Source: Palsa-459 sp963841965 (GTDB lineage: Bacteria; Actinomycetota; Acidimicrobiia; Acidimicrobiales; RAAP-2). Taken from it: a stretch of DNA of 64,000 nucleotides. A program made the position numbers and the translations under genes. The stretch is from NCBI GenBank assembly GCA_963841965.1, contig CAWJES010000010.1, positions 372,001 through 436,000 on the forward strand. Direction: 5' to 3'. Below are positions 1 through 7,780 of the stretch, one piece after another. Under the pieces are notes generated by a model that worked only from the letters and a program-made list of their open reading frames with translations, did no database searches and had not been told where the DNA came from. The stretch's first letter is position 1. Each line of letters opens with the position of its first letter.

Positions 1-881
1 AGCCCGAGGAACGCCTTGGTCGACTTCACGCCCTCGACGCCGAGCGGCTCGCCATGGGCCTTGGCCATGTCCTCGACGGGTGATCCGTAGCCGATGTGGC
101 TGTGCACGATGATGAGCGTGGGCCGCTCGTCCTCCGCCTTGAAAGCGTGCAGCGCGCGGGCGACCTCCCGGGTGTCGTTGGCATCGGCCACCGATGTGAC
201 GTTCCACCCGTATCCGATGAACCTCGCGGCGACGTCCTCGGTGAACGTGATCTCGGTGTGGCCTTCGATCGTGATCCGGTTCGAGTCGTAGATCCAGCAG
301 AGGTTGGAGAGCCGCTGGTGGCCGGCGAAGGAGGCGGCCTCCGCCGAGATGCCCTCCATCATGCAGCCGTCCCCGGCCAGCGCGTAGACGTCGAAGTCGA
401 AGAGCGTGTGGCCCGGTCGGTTGTAGGTCGCGGCGAGCCAGTCGCGCGCCACGGCCATGCCGACCGACATCGCGGCACCCTGGCCGAGCGGCCCGGTCGT
501 CGCCTCGACACCGCTCGTCCACCGGTACTCGGGGTGACCGGGGCACTTGGAGCCCAGCTGGCGGAAGCCCTTGATGTCGTCGAGCGTCACCGCCTCATCG
601 CCGGGGGTCCTGCCATCCTCGCCGGTGGACCGCACGCCCGCGAGGTGCAGCAGCGACCACAGGAGCGCCGACGCGTGCCCTGCCGACAGGACGAACCGAT
701 CCCGGTTCGGCCAGGCGGCATCGGCGGGGTCGTAGCGCAGGAACTCCTGCCAGAGGGTGTAGGCGACCGGCGCCATGCTGATCGGGGTGCCCGGGTGCCC
801 GGAATCGGCACGCTGGACCATGTCCATGCACAGGCCCCGGATCGTGCCGATGCAGAGCTGGTCCGGATCGAAGTCTGTCAT
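1..881 (-). CDS. tkt: Transketolase, N-terminal part (runs off window)
   Basis: Transketolase moves two-carbon ketol units between sugar phosphates in the pentose phosphate pathway, using thiamine diphosphate (TPP). The first 293 residues are visible with no stop. Family motifs appear in order: SGHPGTP near residue 28, LSAGHAS near 65, TGPLGQGAA near 128, and the TPP/Mg2+ motif GDGCMMEGIS at 169-178 followed by DSN at 198-200. The ATG at 879-881 has AGAGGA upstream. The gene starts 10 bases after the ppgK stop, so the two are probably co-transcribed. The C-terminal half lies outside the window. Confidence 0.96.
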   Translation of the reverse strand, partial: MTDFDPDQLCIGTIRGLCMDMVQRADSGHPGTPISMAPVAYTLWQEFLRYDPADAAWPNRDRFVLSAGHASALLWSLLHLAGVRSTGEDGRTPGDEAVTLDDIKGFRQLGSKCPGHPEYRWTSGVEATTGPLGQGAAMSVGMAVARDWLAATYNRPGHTLFDFDVYALAGDGCMMEGISAEAASFAGHQRLSNLCWIYDSNRITIEGHTEITFTEDVAARFIGYGWNVTSVADANDTREVARALHAFKAEDERPTLIIVHSHIGYGSPVEDMAKAHGEPLGVEGVKSTKAFLG

Positions 882-891
882 GGCAGGTCCT

Positions 892-1635
892 CTACTCGGT
901 GGGGGCGAACAGTGCGGCGCCGACAATCCCGGCGTCATTGTGGAGCTGTGCGGGGACGATGGGCGTGCGCGTCTGTATGAGAGGAAGGTACCGGTCGGAC
1001 TGGCGGCTCACGCCGCCGCCGATGATGAAGAGCTCGGGCCACAGCAGGCTCTCGAGGAGGTCCAGGTACTCCTGGAGGCGCTGAGCCCACTCCTTCCAGG
1101 AGAGGTCGTCGCGCTCGCGAGCCGACTCGGCTGCATAGTGCTCCGCGTCCTTCTGGTGCAGCGGCAGGTGGCCCAGCTCCGAGTTGGGGACCAGGACGCC
1201 GTCCACGAAGAGTCCGCTGCCGATCCCGGTCCCGAGCGTGACCATCAGCACGACGCCACCGTGACCCCTGCCCGCCCCGAACTTCATCTCCGCGATGCCC
1301 GCAGCGTCCGCGTCGTTCACGACGCCCACGCTGCGCCCGGTCGCCGCGGAGAACAGGTCCTCCGCGGCCGTCCCGATCCAGGACTTGTCGATGTTCGCTG
1401 CCGTCTCCACGATCCCGTGGCGGACGACCGAGGGGAGCGTGATGCCCACCGGACCGGGGACCCCCAGCTCGCCCAGCACCTCGGCCACGCTGGCGGCGAT
1501 CGCCTCGGGCGTGGCGGGCTGCGGGGTCAGCACCCTGATCCGCTCGCTCGTGAGCGTGCCCTTCTCGGTGTCCACCGGGGCGACCTTGATCCCCGTCCCC
1601 CCGATGTCCACCCCGATGACCGCCTGGTCGCCCAT
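892..1635 (-). CDS. ppgK: Polyphosphate glucokinase (ROK family)
   Basis: Phosphorylates glucose to glucose-6-phosphate using polyphosphate or ATP, a typical actinobacterial enzyme of about 250 residues. The 247-residue product has the ROK phosphate motif DIGGTGIK near residue 9, the GTGIGSGLF loop, the NSELGHLPL segment and a C-terminal WPELFIIGGGVS stretch, which together match PpgK rather than generic ROK repressors (there is no N-terminal HTH). A GGAGGAGG ribosome site sits directly upstream. A GTG one codon earlier (1638) is an alternative start. It lies immediately upstream of tkt on the same strand. Confidence 0.93.
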   Translation of the reverse strand: MGDQAVIGVDIGGTGIKVAPVDTEKGTLTSERIRVLTPQPATPEAIAASVAEVLGELGVPGPVGITLPSVVRHGIVETAANIDKSWIGTAAEDLFSAATGRSVGVVNDADAAGIAEMKFGAGRGHGGVVLMVTLGTGIGSGLFVDGVLVPNSELGHLPLHQKDAEHYAAESARERDDLSWKEWAQRLQEYLDLLESLLWPELFIIGGGVSRQSDRYLPLIQTRTPIVPAQLHNDAGIVGAALFAPTE

Positions 1636-1863
1636 CACCCTCCTCCGACGTACCGCGCGACCCTACCAACGCGCCACCGTGCGTTCATCGACGAATCCCG
1701 ACCGCGCGGACAACCACGCGACCTCGCACGTCGGCGTAGGCCCGACCGCGCGTCCGTCGTCGGACTCTGACACGAGTTTGGGGTCCATGCCTCGCTCGAT
1801 GCCACCGCAAAACAGGTGAAAGCGCAGCCGCAGTCCGTCCTGATTGCGGAACATCCATCCTGT

Positions 1864-1883
1864 CATCCCATTAGGTTGGGATG
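1864..1883. promoter_or_regulatory. Perfect palindrome upstream of alcohol dehydrogenase
   Basis: CATCCCA (1864-1870) and TGGGATG (1877-1883) form a perfect 7-bp inverted repeat with a 6-base spacer. It lies in the 355-base gap between ppgK (start 1635) and the dehydrogenase start at 1991, about 110 bases upstream of that start. It could be an operator or a small hairpin. I saw no other clear element in this gap and no regulator next to it. Confidence 0.4.
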
Positions 1884-1990
1884 TGGTGCTTGCAATCCTG
1901 CAGGTTCCCCCGAGACGCCTGTTTCGCTCTGGATGGCCACTTCGGCTGTCGCCTATTTGGCTCGACGCCTCCCGAGAGATGGAGGCAGTC

Positions 1991-3100
1991 ATGTCCACAA
2001 TCGCTCCGCCAGCACGCGAGGCCGCTCCCGACGGCGCCGGTGCGCGCACATCCACCATGCACGCGCTCGTCTATGAGGGCCCGGGCAAGAAGTCCTGGAA
2101 GCAGGTCCCGAAGCCCGAGCTGATCGACACGACCGACGCGATCGTCCGGGTCGACGTCACGACCATCTGCGGCTCGGACCTCCACATCCTGAAGGGCGAC
2201 GTGCCTGAGACGACACCCGGCACGATCCTCGGCCACGAGGGCGTCGGGACCGTCGAGAGCGTCGGTGCCGGCGTGCGCTCGGTGAAACCGGGAGATCGTG
2301 TGCTCATCTCGTGCATCTCGGCCTGCGGCACCTGCAGATTCTGCCGCGAGTCGCGGTTCGGCCAGTGCGTCGGCGGTGGTGGATGGATCCTTGGGCACCT
2401 GATCGACGGGACCCAGGCCGAGTTCGTCAGGGTGCCCTTCGTCGACACCTCCACCTACCCCGTTCCTGCAGGCATCTCCGATGAGGAGCTGCTCATGCTC
2501 TCCGACATCGTGCCCACCGGGTACGAGGTCGGCGTGCTGAACGGGCAGGTCCAGCCCGGGGACGTCGTCGCGGTCGTCGGTGCCGGCCCAGTCGGCCTGT
2601 CGGCGATCATGACGGCGCGCCTCTTCAGCCCCCGGTCAATCATCGCGATCGACCTGGACGACGGCCGCCTCGACCGCGCGAAGCACTTCGGCGCGACCCT
2701 GGTCATCAACAACTCCTCGAAGGATCCCATGGAGCAGATCTTGGGGATGACGAACGGGCTCGGCGCCGACGTCGCCATCGAGGCGGTGGGGATCCCGGCC
2801 ACCTTCGAGCTCGCGGTGTCGCTCATCCGCCCCGGGGGCCACGTTGCGAACATCGGCGTCCACGGCGCCCCGGCGACGCTCCACCTCGAGCGGATCTGGG
2901 GGCGCGACGCCACGATCACGACCGGCCTCGTCGACACCAAGTCGATTCCGACCCTGCTGTCGCTGCTCGAGTCCCATCAGGTTGACGTCGCACCGTTCGC
3001 AACCCACCGGTTTGTGATGTCGGACTTCGTCTCGGCCTACGAGACCTTCTCGGGTGCCGCCACGTCCGGTGCGCTGAAGGTGATCGTCACGCGAGGCTGA
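1991..3100 (+). CDS. Zinc-dependent alcohol dehydrogenase
   Basis: A 369-residue medium-chain dehydrogenase, predicted to oxidise an alcohol or reduce an aldehyde with NAD(P). It shows the catalytic zinc ligands C60 and H82-E83 (in TICGSD and GHEGVG), four structural-zinc cysteines between about 112 and 126 (CGTCRFC...C), and the Rossmann motif GAGPVG near 196. The ATG at 1991 is preceded by GGAGG at 1981-1985. The frame stays open further upstream, but the family homology begins about 20 residues after this start. The substrate cannot be deduced. It ends just before a tandem repeat and a strong hairpin, so it is probably monocistronic. Confidence 0.92.
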   Translation: MSTIAPPAREAAPDGAGARTSTMHALVYEGPGKKSWKQVPKPELIDTTDAIVRVDVTTICGSDLHILKGDVPETTPGTILGHEGVGTVESVGAGVRSVKPGDRVLISCISACGTCRFCRESRFGQCVGGGGWILGHLIDGTQAEFVRVPFVDTSTYPVPAGISDEELLMLSDIVPTGYEVGVLNGQVQPGDVVAVVGAGPVGLSAIMTARLFSPRSIIAIDLDDGRLDRAKHFGATLVINNSSKDPMEQILGMTNGLGADVAIEAVGIPATFELAVSLIRPGGHVANIGVHGAPATLHLERIWGRDATITTGLVDTKSIPTLLSLLESHQVDVAPFATHRFVMSDFVSAYETFSGAATSGALKVIVTRG

Positions 3101-3102
3101 CC

Positions 3103-3188
3103 GAGAGCACAGCTGATCGAGAGCACAGCTGATCGAAGCACAGCTGATCGAAGCACAGCTGATCGAAAGCACAGCTGATCGAAAGCAC
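3103..3188. repeat. Tandem repeat, 5.5 units of 15-16 bp
   Basis: Five consecutive units of the form GA(G/A)(A)GCACAGCTGATC start at 3103, 3119, 3135, 3150 and 3165, followed by a half unit at 3181-3188. Unit lengths are 16, 16, 15, 15 and 16 bases. Each contains the palindromes CAGCTG and GATC. The array begins three bases after the dehydrogenase stop codon and ends 13 bases before the hairpin at 3202-3243. It is noncoding in a convergent intergenic region. Confidence 0.95.
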
Positions 3189-3201
3189 CGTCAACGCAAA
3201 C

Positions 3202-3243
3202 GCAGCGAGCCACCTGGTCGGGATCGGCCAGGTGGCTCGCTGC
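3202..3243. terminator. Bidirectional terminator hairpin
   Basis: GCAGCGAGCCACCTGG (3202-3217) pairs perfectly with 3228-3243, giving a 16-bp stem and a 10-base loop. It lies between convergent genes (dehydrogenase ending at 3100 and the DoxX gene ending at 3297). There is no long T tract, which is common in high-GC actinobacteria. Confidence 0.85.
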
Positions 3244-3296
3244 ATGCACCTGCAGGACGTGGGCCCAGAACGGCCTGGGGACCTGCGGCTGCCGGC

Positions 3297-4037
3297 TCAG
3301 CTGGCAGCGATGGCGCTTCGCGTGGGATCGCTGTGGTCCGTACCGGTGAAGTGCGAGGTCACATGCCTGCGCCACCACGCGCCGTCCATCACCCAGCGGT
3401 CGAGCCCGAACCAGCCCGCATTGCGCCACGACAGCACGAGGAGCACCTCGAGCACCGCGTATGCCGGGTTCACGCCGGCAGATCCGGTGAACATGTAGAT
3501 GACGTTCAAGAGGAGCCCGCAGAGCGCGACGATGCCCGTGAAGAGGCCGAGGATCAGCATGATGCCGATCGCGATCTCCCCGAGTGCGATGAACTTCGCG
3601 ATCCACGAGGCGTTCGGCTCGACGAAGTTGTGCAGGAACGCGGCCCACCAGCCGTAGCTGGCACCGCCTGAGCCGGCCGTCGAGCCGGCGACGCCCGCTG
3701 TCGCGAACCCCTTCACCGCGGCGCCGCCGCCGAACCAGAACGCTGCGCGCTCGGCGCCCCAGATCTTCTGGTAGCCGGCGTTGAGCCACTGGTAGCCCAG
3801 CCACAGCCGGACCGCCAGCCACAGGACGCTGGCGGCGTGGGAGCGGAAGAGCCAGGTCGATGCCCGCAGCGGGCGGGCAGGCTCCGTGCCCGAGAGCCAG
3901 TGGTCATTCGCGCCACCGGGGTGCGATGCGGTCGCAGTCCCGCCCGGGGTATGGGAGAAGTCTCCCAGCGCCGGGGCCGCGGTCGGCGCAGCGGCTGCGC
4001 TCGTGCCGGGGCTTGTCACTTCGATGTCGGGTCCCAT
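3297..4037 (-). CDS. DoxX/DoxD-like integral membrane protein
   Basis: A 246-residue membrane protein of the DoxX/TQO-small-subunit type. After a proline- and alanine-rich N-terminus of about 70 residues come roughly four membrane segments, including LWLAVRLWLGYQWLNAG and the GEIAIGIMLILGLFTGI helix, and a C-terminal LVLSWRNAGWFGLDRW segment typical of the family. Related proteins form part of thiosulfate:quinone oxidoreductases or oxidative-stress membrane complexes; the role here is unproven. The frame is open to 4118, but the promoter boxes at 4097-4125 favour the ATG at 4037. Confidence 0.82.
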   Translation of the reverse strand: MGPDIEVTSPGTSAAAAPTAAPALGDFSHTPGGTATASHPGGANDHWLSGTEPARPLRASTWLFRSHAASVLWLAVRLWLGYQWLNAGYQKIWGAERAAFWFGGGAAVKGFATAGVAGSTAGSGGASYGWWAAFLHNFVEPNASWIAKFIALGEIAIGIMLILGLFTGIVALCGLLLNVIYMFTGSAGVNPAYAVLEVLLVLSWRNAGWFGLDRWVMDGAWWRRHVTSHFTGTDHSDPTRSAIAAS

Positions 4038-4051
4038 GAGGACCGCCAGAC

Positions 4052-4071
4052 TTCCTTCGTAAGCGAAGGAA
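4052..4071. promoter_or_regulatory. Palindrome in the leader of the DoxX gene
   Basis: TTCCTTCG (4052-4059) and CGAAGGAA (4064-4071) are a perfect 8-bp inverted repeat with a 4-base spacer. It sits 15 bases upstream of the DoxX start and about 20-40 bases downstream of the predicted transcription start. This is a good position for a repressor operator (MarR-like sites are often of this size) or an RNA hairpin masking the start. Confidence 0.5.
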
Positions 4072-4096
4072 CTAGAGTCCACATTGAACTCAATGG

Positions 4097-4125
4097 AGTG
4101 TATCTCTTCCAACTCCAAATAGCAA
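4097..4125 (-). promoter_or_regulatory. Predicted sigma-70-type promoter for the DoxX gene
   Basis: On the minus strand TTGCTA (4125-4120) and TACACT (4102-4097) are separated by exactly 17 bases, a near-consensus -35/-10 pair in an unusually AT-rich stretch. Transcription would begin near 4090, giving a leader of about 50 bases that contains the 4052-4071 palindrome. Confidence 0.5.
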
Positions 4126-4689
4126 ATACACGATTACAATACTCACTTTGATAAGCCACTCATCTGCTTTGACGCATGGGGATACCTGTTCACCTCATAC
4201 TTCTCTATAACTCATCTGATGTCAATGTATCTCTGCCTATATTGCTTCACCTTGCAATTGGCGTTTGCCCAGCTGGTTTGATGCGGCGGTGCGGTGCGGC
4301 TCGAGTTGCGCCTGATGTCGCCGAACGGATGACTCGCAGATCTCGGCGGGGCAGGCCGCACGACACCGGATCGTCGGGCGTCTCGGTGGTCCGTGCATGG
4401 GCTCCCTCGATGGATGTCATGTCACCGAGGTCTCGAGCGACGAACTGTGCCGCTGTGAGCAGCACCTCCATCCTACGGACCAGTACCCGGCGTCGAGCCG
4501 AGTGCCCCGGAACGAGTGGCGAGGACCGCGGGACCGGATCCCCGTGCCAGTCACTCGCTAGGTTGGAGACGTCGCACACGTTGCTGTGCCGATCGCTGAA
4601 CCTGGTCCCCGTTGAGCGCCTCGATCCAAAGGAGCCGATCGATGTGCCCTCGCGATCGCCCCACGCGTGGATCCAAGGGCGCGTGCTGA
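4126..4689. other. Intergenic region, AT-rich at its left end
   Basis: No gene is supported here. Bases up to about 4260 are clearly AT-rich compared with the surrounding chromosome. From 4260 on the composition returns to normal. A 110-codon open frame on the minus strand (4247-4579) has no recognisable domain and is probably chance. The divergent promoters for the DoxX gene and the GAF-ANTAR gene must lie in or beside this gap. Confidence 0.5.
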
Positions 4690-5409
4690 GTGTCGTCCGT
4701 CGAGCGGTACTTCCGGATCCTCGAGCACCTGGCGGACGTGCCGTCCGACGACCTGTGGGCCCAGCACCTCGGCGAGGTCTGCGCGACGGTGACGAGAACG
4801 TCCGGCGCGGCCATCATGATCCTCTCGGGCTCGCTGGTCTCGGGGTCGTGGTGCACGACCGATGCCACCTCGCGGCTCATCGAGGACCTCCAGTTCACCT
4901 TCGGCGAGGGACCGTGCGTGGAGGCCCACATGCTGGGAAAGCCCGTGCTCGAGCCCGACCTTGCGGATCCCGAGGTTCGCCGCTGGCCGGCGTTCACGCC
5001 CCCGGTGCTCGCTGCGGGCGCCAGGGCGATCTTCGGGTTTCCCGTTCGTATCGGTGCGGCCAGGCTCGGCGCGCTGAACCTCTACCGCGATGCCCCCGGG
5101 CGCCTTGACGCGGAGCAGCATGCCGACGCGCTGGTGCTCGCCGACATGGCTGCCCGGGCGATCCTCGCCGTGCAGGCGGACGCACCCCCCGACGAGCTCG
5201 CAGCCGAGCTGGAGGCCGGTGCGAACTTCCACCTCGAGGTCCACCAGGCGGCGGGCATGGTCGCCGTGCAGGCCGACTGCTCCGTGGTCGAGGCACTGGT
5301 GCGGCTGCGGGGCTACGCGTTCCGCAACGATCGCTCGATCGCCGACGTGGCCGAGGACGTCGTCCGGCGGCACCTCACGTTCACGATGCCCGAGGCGACG
5401 GGATCGTGA
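4690..5409 (+). CDS. GAF-ANTAR domain protein 1
   Basis: A 239-residue predicted antiterminator: an N-terminal GAF sensor (about residues 10-155, with FGEGPCVEAH and GFPVRIGAARLGALNLYR) followed by a C-terminal ANTAR RNA-binding domain (about 175-232, with HQAAGMVAVQ and AFRNDRSIADVAEDVV). ANTAR proteins bind paired RNA stem-loops to prevent transcription termination. The ligand of this GAF domain is unknown. The start chosen is GTG 4690; its ribosome site is weak. A second protein of the same design follows 90 bases downstream. Confidence 0.87.
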   Translation: MSSVERYFRILEHLADVPSDDLWAQHLGEVCATVTRTSGAAIMILSGSLVSGSWCTTDATSRLIEDLQFTFGEGPCVEAHMLGKPVLEPDLADPEVRRWPAFTPPVLAAGARAIFGFPVRIGAARLGALNLYRDAPGRLDAEQHADALVLADMAARAILAVQADAPPDELAAELEAGANFHLEVHQAAGMVAVQADCSVVEALVRLRGYAFRNDRSIADVAEDVVRRHLTFTMPEATGS

Positions 5410-5502
5410 CCCGCACGACGCCGGCCTCGCGTCCCCTTAGGGTGACGGTGCGCACTTCGCGTCGGACCCACCGCGGGTTGGCCCCCGCAGATCGGTGCTG
5501 TG

Positions 5503-6240
5503 ATGGCTAGAGAGGCATTGCTCATCCAGACGCTGGTCGACCTGGCGGACAGCCTCGTCGAGGACTACGACGTCATCGACGTGCTCTCGCTGCTCGGGGA
5601 TCGCTGTGTGCAGACCCTCGACGTCGCAGAGGCGGGCGTGATGCTCGCCGCTCCCGACAACGCGCTCCAGGTCGTCGCGTCCTCGAGCGAGACGATGCGG
5701 TCGCTCGAGCTGTTCCAGCTCCAGGCCAACGAGGGGCCGTGCGTCGACTGCTTCCGCAGCGGCCTGCCGATCGTCAACATCGCCCTGGCCGTGGATGACG
5801 GCCGGTGGCCCCTCTTCACGACGAAGGCGATGGCGCAGGGCATCCGTTCGGTCCACTCCCTGCCGATGCGGCTGCGGGGCCGGACCATCGGGGCGCTGAA
5901 CATGTTCCGCACTGCCGCCGGCGCCATGCGTGAGGACGACGTCGTCGTGGCCCAGGCGCTGGCCGACGTCGCCACCATCGCGATCCTGCAGCACGAGGTC
6001 GCTGCCGACGCGCAGCTCCTCAACAGCCAGCTCAGCCAGGCCCTCAACAGCAGGATCATCATCGAGCAGGCGAAGGGCAAGGTCAGCGAGTCCGCAGGCA
6101 TCGACATGGACGACGCCTTCCAGCTCCTGCGAAGCCACGCGCGCAACCACAACGTCCGCCTCACGATCCTTTGCCGCGACATCGCCGAGGGGAACGCGTC
6201 CGCGCGGTCCCTGGACTCCTTCCCGCAGCGCCAGGGTTGA
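5503..6240 (+). CDS. GAF-ANTAR domain protein 2
   Basis: A 245-residue protein with the same order as its upstream neighbour: GAF domain (FQLQANEGPCVDCFRSG, then SLPMRLRGRTIGALNMFR) and C-terminal ANTAR (LNSRIIIEQAKGKVSE, then AFQLLRSHARNHNVRL). The ANTAR part is closer to consensus than in the first copy. ATG 5503 is preceded in frame by GTG 5500; either could serve. The tandem arrangement suggests gene duplication with sensor divergence. No RNA target could be identified in the window. Confidence 0.9.
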   Translation: MAREALLIQTLVDLADSLVEDYDVIDVLSLLGDRCVQTLDVAEAGVMLAAPDNALQVVASSSETMRSLELFQLQANEGPCVDCFRSGLPIVNIALAVDDGRWPLFTTKAMAQGIRSVHSLPMRLRGRTIGALNMFRTAAGAMREDDVVVAQALADVATIAILQHEVAADAQLLNSQLSQALNSRIIIEQAKGKVSESAGIDMDDAFQLLRSHARNHNVRLTILCRDIAEGNASARSLDSFPQRQG

Positions 6241-6319
6241 CCGCCGGTCCCGCGAACGGACCTGCGAATCGCGCGTCGCCGCGGGGACCGTCTGGGCGCG
6301 ACGCACTAGCCTCTCCGCC

Positions 6320-6408
6320 GGAGGGATGCGAGAGTGGCCGAATCGGACGGTCTCGAAAACCGTTGTACCTACTGGGTACCGTGGGTTCGAATCCCACTCC
6401 CTCCGCCA
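6320..6408 (+). tRNA. tRNA-Ser (anticodon CGA)
   Basis: The acceptor stem GGAGGGA (6320-6326) pairs with TCCCTCC (6398-6404). The anticodon stem ACGGT/ACCGT encloses loop CTCGAAA with anticodon CGA at 6354-6356. A long class-II variable arm (GTACCTACTGGGTAC region) and a T-arm GGGTTCGAATCCC follow. The 3' CCA is encoded at 6406-6408. It reads UCG serine codons. Confidence 0.97.
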
Positions 6409-6442
6409 CGCAGTGCATGCCACCCGCATCACAGGAGGAGCT

Positions 6443-7780
6443 ATGACGACCGCAGTCCCGGGCATTGAGCAGCGTCGGATCCTTTCGACGGAGATCCCCG
6501 GGCCGCGATCGAAGGAGCTCCACGACCGCCGCGTGCACTCGGTGTCGGCCGGCCTCACCGTCGGGCTGCCGGCCTACATCGAGCGCGCGGAGGGGTCGAT
6601 CCTCGTCGACGTCGACGGCAACCACCTGATCGACCTGGGCGCGGGCATCGCGGTCATGTCGGTCGGTCACGCCGTCCCCGAGGTCACCGAGGCGGTGGCA
6701 CGCCAGGCGATGCACTTCACGCACACCTGCTTCATGGTCACGCCCTACGAGCAGTACGTCGAGGTCTGCGAGACGCTCAACAGCATCACGCCCGGCGACC
6801 ACGAGAAGCGCAGCGCGCTGTTCAACTCGGGCGCCGAGGCCGTGGAGAACGCCGTCAAGATCGCGCGGCTCGCGACCGGGCGCCAGGCCGTCGTCGTCGT
6901 CGACCACGCCTACCACGGCCGCACCAACCTGACCATGGCCCTCACGGCCAAGAACATGCCCTACAAGGACCGGTTCGGGCCGTTCGCCCCGGAGGTCTAC
7001 CGCGTCGCGACCAGCTACCCGTTCCGCGACGGCCTCGACGGCGCGGAGGCCGCGGCTCGGACGATCGCCCAGATCGAGACGACCGTCGGGCGCCACAACG
7101 TCGCCGCCCTGCTCATCGAGCCGATCCAGGGCGAGGGCGGGTTCATCGTCCCGGCTCGGGGATTCCTCGCGGCGCTCTCGGCGTGGTGCACGGACGCCGG
7201 GACGCTCTTCATCGCCGACGAGATCCAGACCGGCTTCTGCAGGACGGGTGAGTGGTTCGCAACCGAGCACGAGGGCTTCGTCCCCGACCTCGTGACGACC
7301 GCGAAGGGCATCGCCGCCGGACTGCCCCTCGCGGGCGTCACCGGCCCCGCGGCGATCATGGACGCGGTGCACGAGGGCGGCCTCGGCGGCACCTACGGGG
7401 GGAACCCGGTGGCCGCAGCGGCGGCACTCGCGGCGATCGAGGTCATGCGCCGCGACGACCTGGCCGGCAGGGCCCGGACCATCGGCGCGATCGCCCGCAC
7501 CCGCCTCGACGCGCTGGCGCTCGAGACCCCGTCGATCGGCGAGGTGCGCGGACGCGGTGCGATGATCGGGATCGAGTTCGTCGAGCCCGGCACCACGGTG
7601 CCGCACGCAGCCGCCGTCAAGCAGGTGATCGCGGCGTGTGCGGCCCAGGGCGTCCTCGTGATCTCGTGCGGCACGTTCGGCAACGTCATCCGGCTGCTGC
7701 CGCCCCTCTCGATCTCCGAGGCCCTGCTCGACGACGGGCTGAGCGTGCTCGAGTCCGCGATCCGCGACCTGCAGGCCTAG
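6443..7780 (+). CDS. gabT: 4-aminobutyrate aminotransferase
   Basis: A 445-residue class-III PLP aminotransferase predicted to convert 4-aminobutyrate and 2-oxoglutarate to succinate semialdehyde and glutamate. Visible motifs: FNSGAEAVENAVKIAR (phosphate binding), the YHGRTN turn, EPIQGEGGF, the cofactor aspartate in FIADEIQTGFCRTG and the catalytic lysine in TTAKGIAAGLPL, then GGTYGGNPVA. ATG 6443 has AGGAGGAG six bases upstream. The frame is open far upstream, across the tRNA, so the short start is required. The stop overlaps the stop of the convergent hydrolase gene by three bases in a shared CTAG. Confidence 0.93.
   Translation: MTTAVPGIEQRRILSTEIPGPRSKELHDRRVHSVSAGLTVGLPAYIERAEGSILVDVDGNHLIDLGAGIAVMSVGHAVPEVTEAVARQAMHFTHTCFMVTPYEQYVEVCETLNSITPGDHEKRSALFNSGAEAVENAVKIARLATGRQAVVVVDHAYHGRTNLTMALTAKNMPYKDRFGPFAPEVYRVATSYPFRDGLDGAEAAARTIAQIETTVGRHNVAALLIEPIQGEGGFIVPARGFLAALSAWCTDAGTLFIADEIQTGFCRTGEWFATEHEGFVPDLVTTAKGIAAGLPLAGVTGPAAIMDAVHEGGLGGTYGGNPVAAAAALAAIEVMRRDDLAGRARTIGAIARTRLDALALETPSIGEVRGRGAMIGIEFVEPGTTVPHAAAVKQVIAACAAQGVLVISCGTFGNVIRLLPPLSISEALLDDGLSVLESAIRDLQA

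Noticed and set aside
4247..4579. A 110-codon minus-strand ORF between the DoxX gene and the first GAF-ANTAR gene
   Set aside because: No homology, no ribosome site and a composition typical of chance frames in high-GC DNA.
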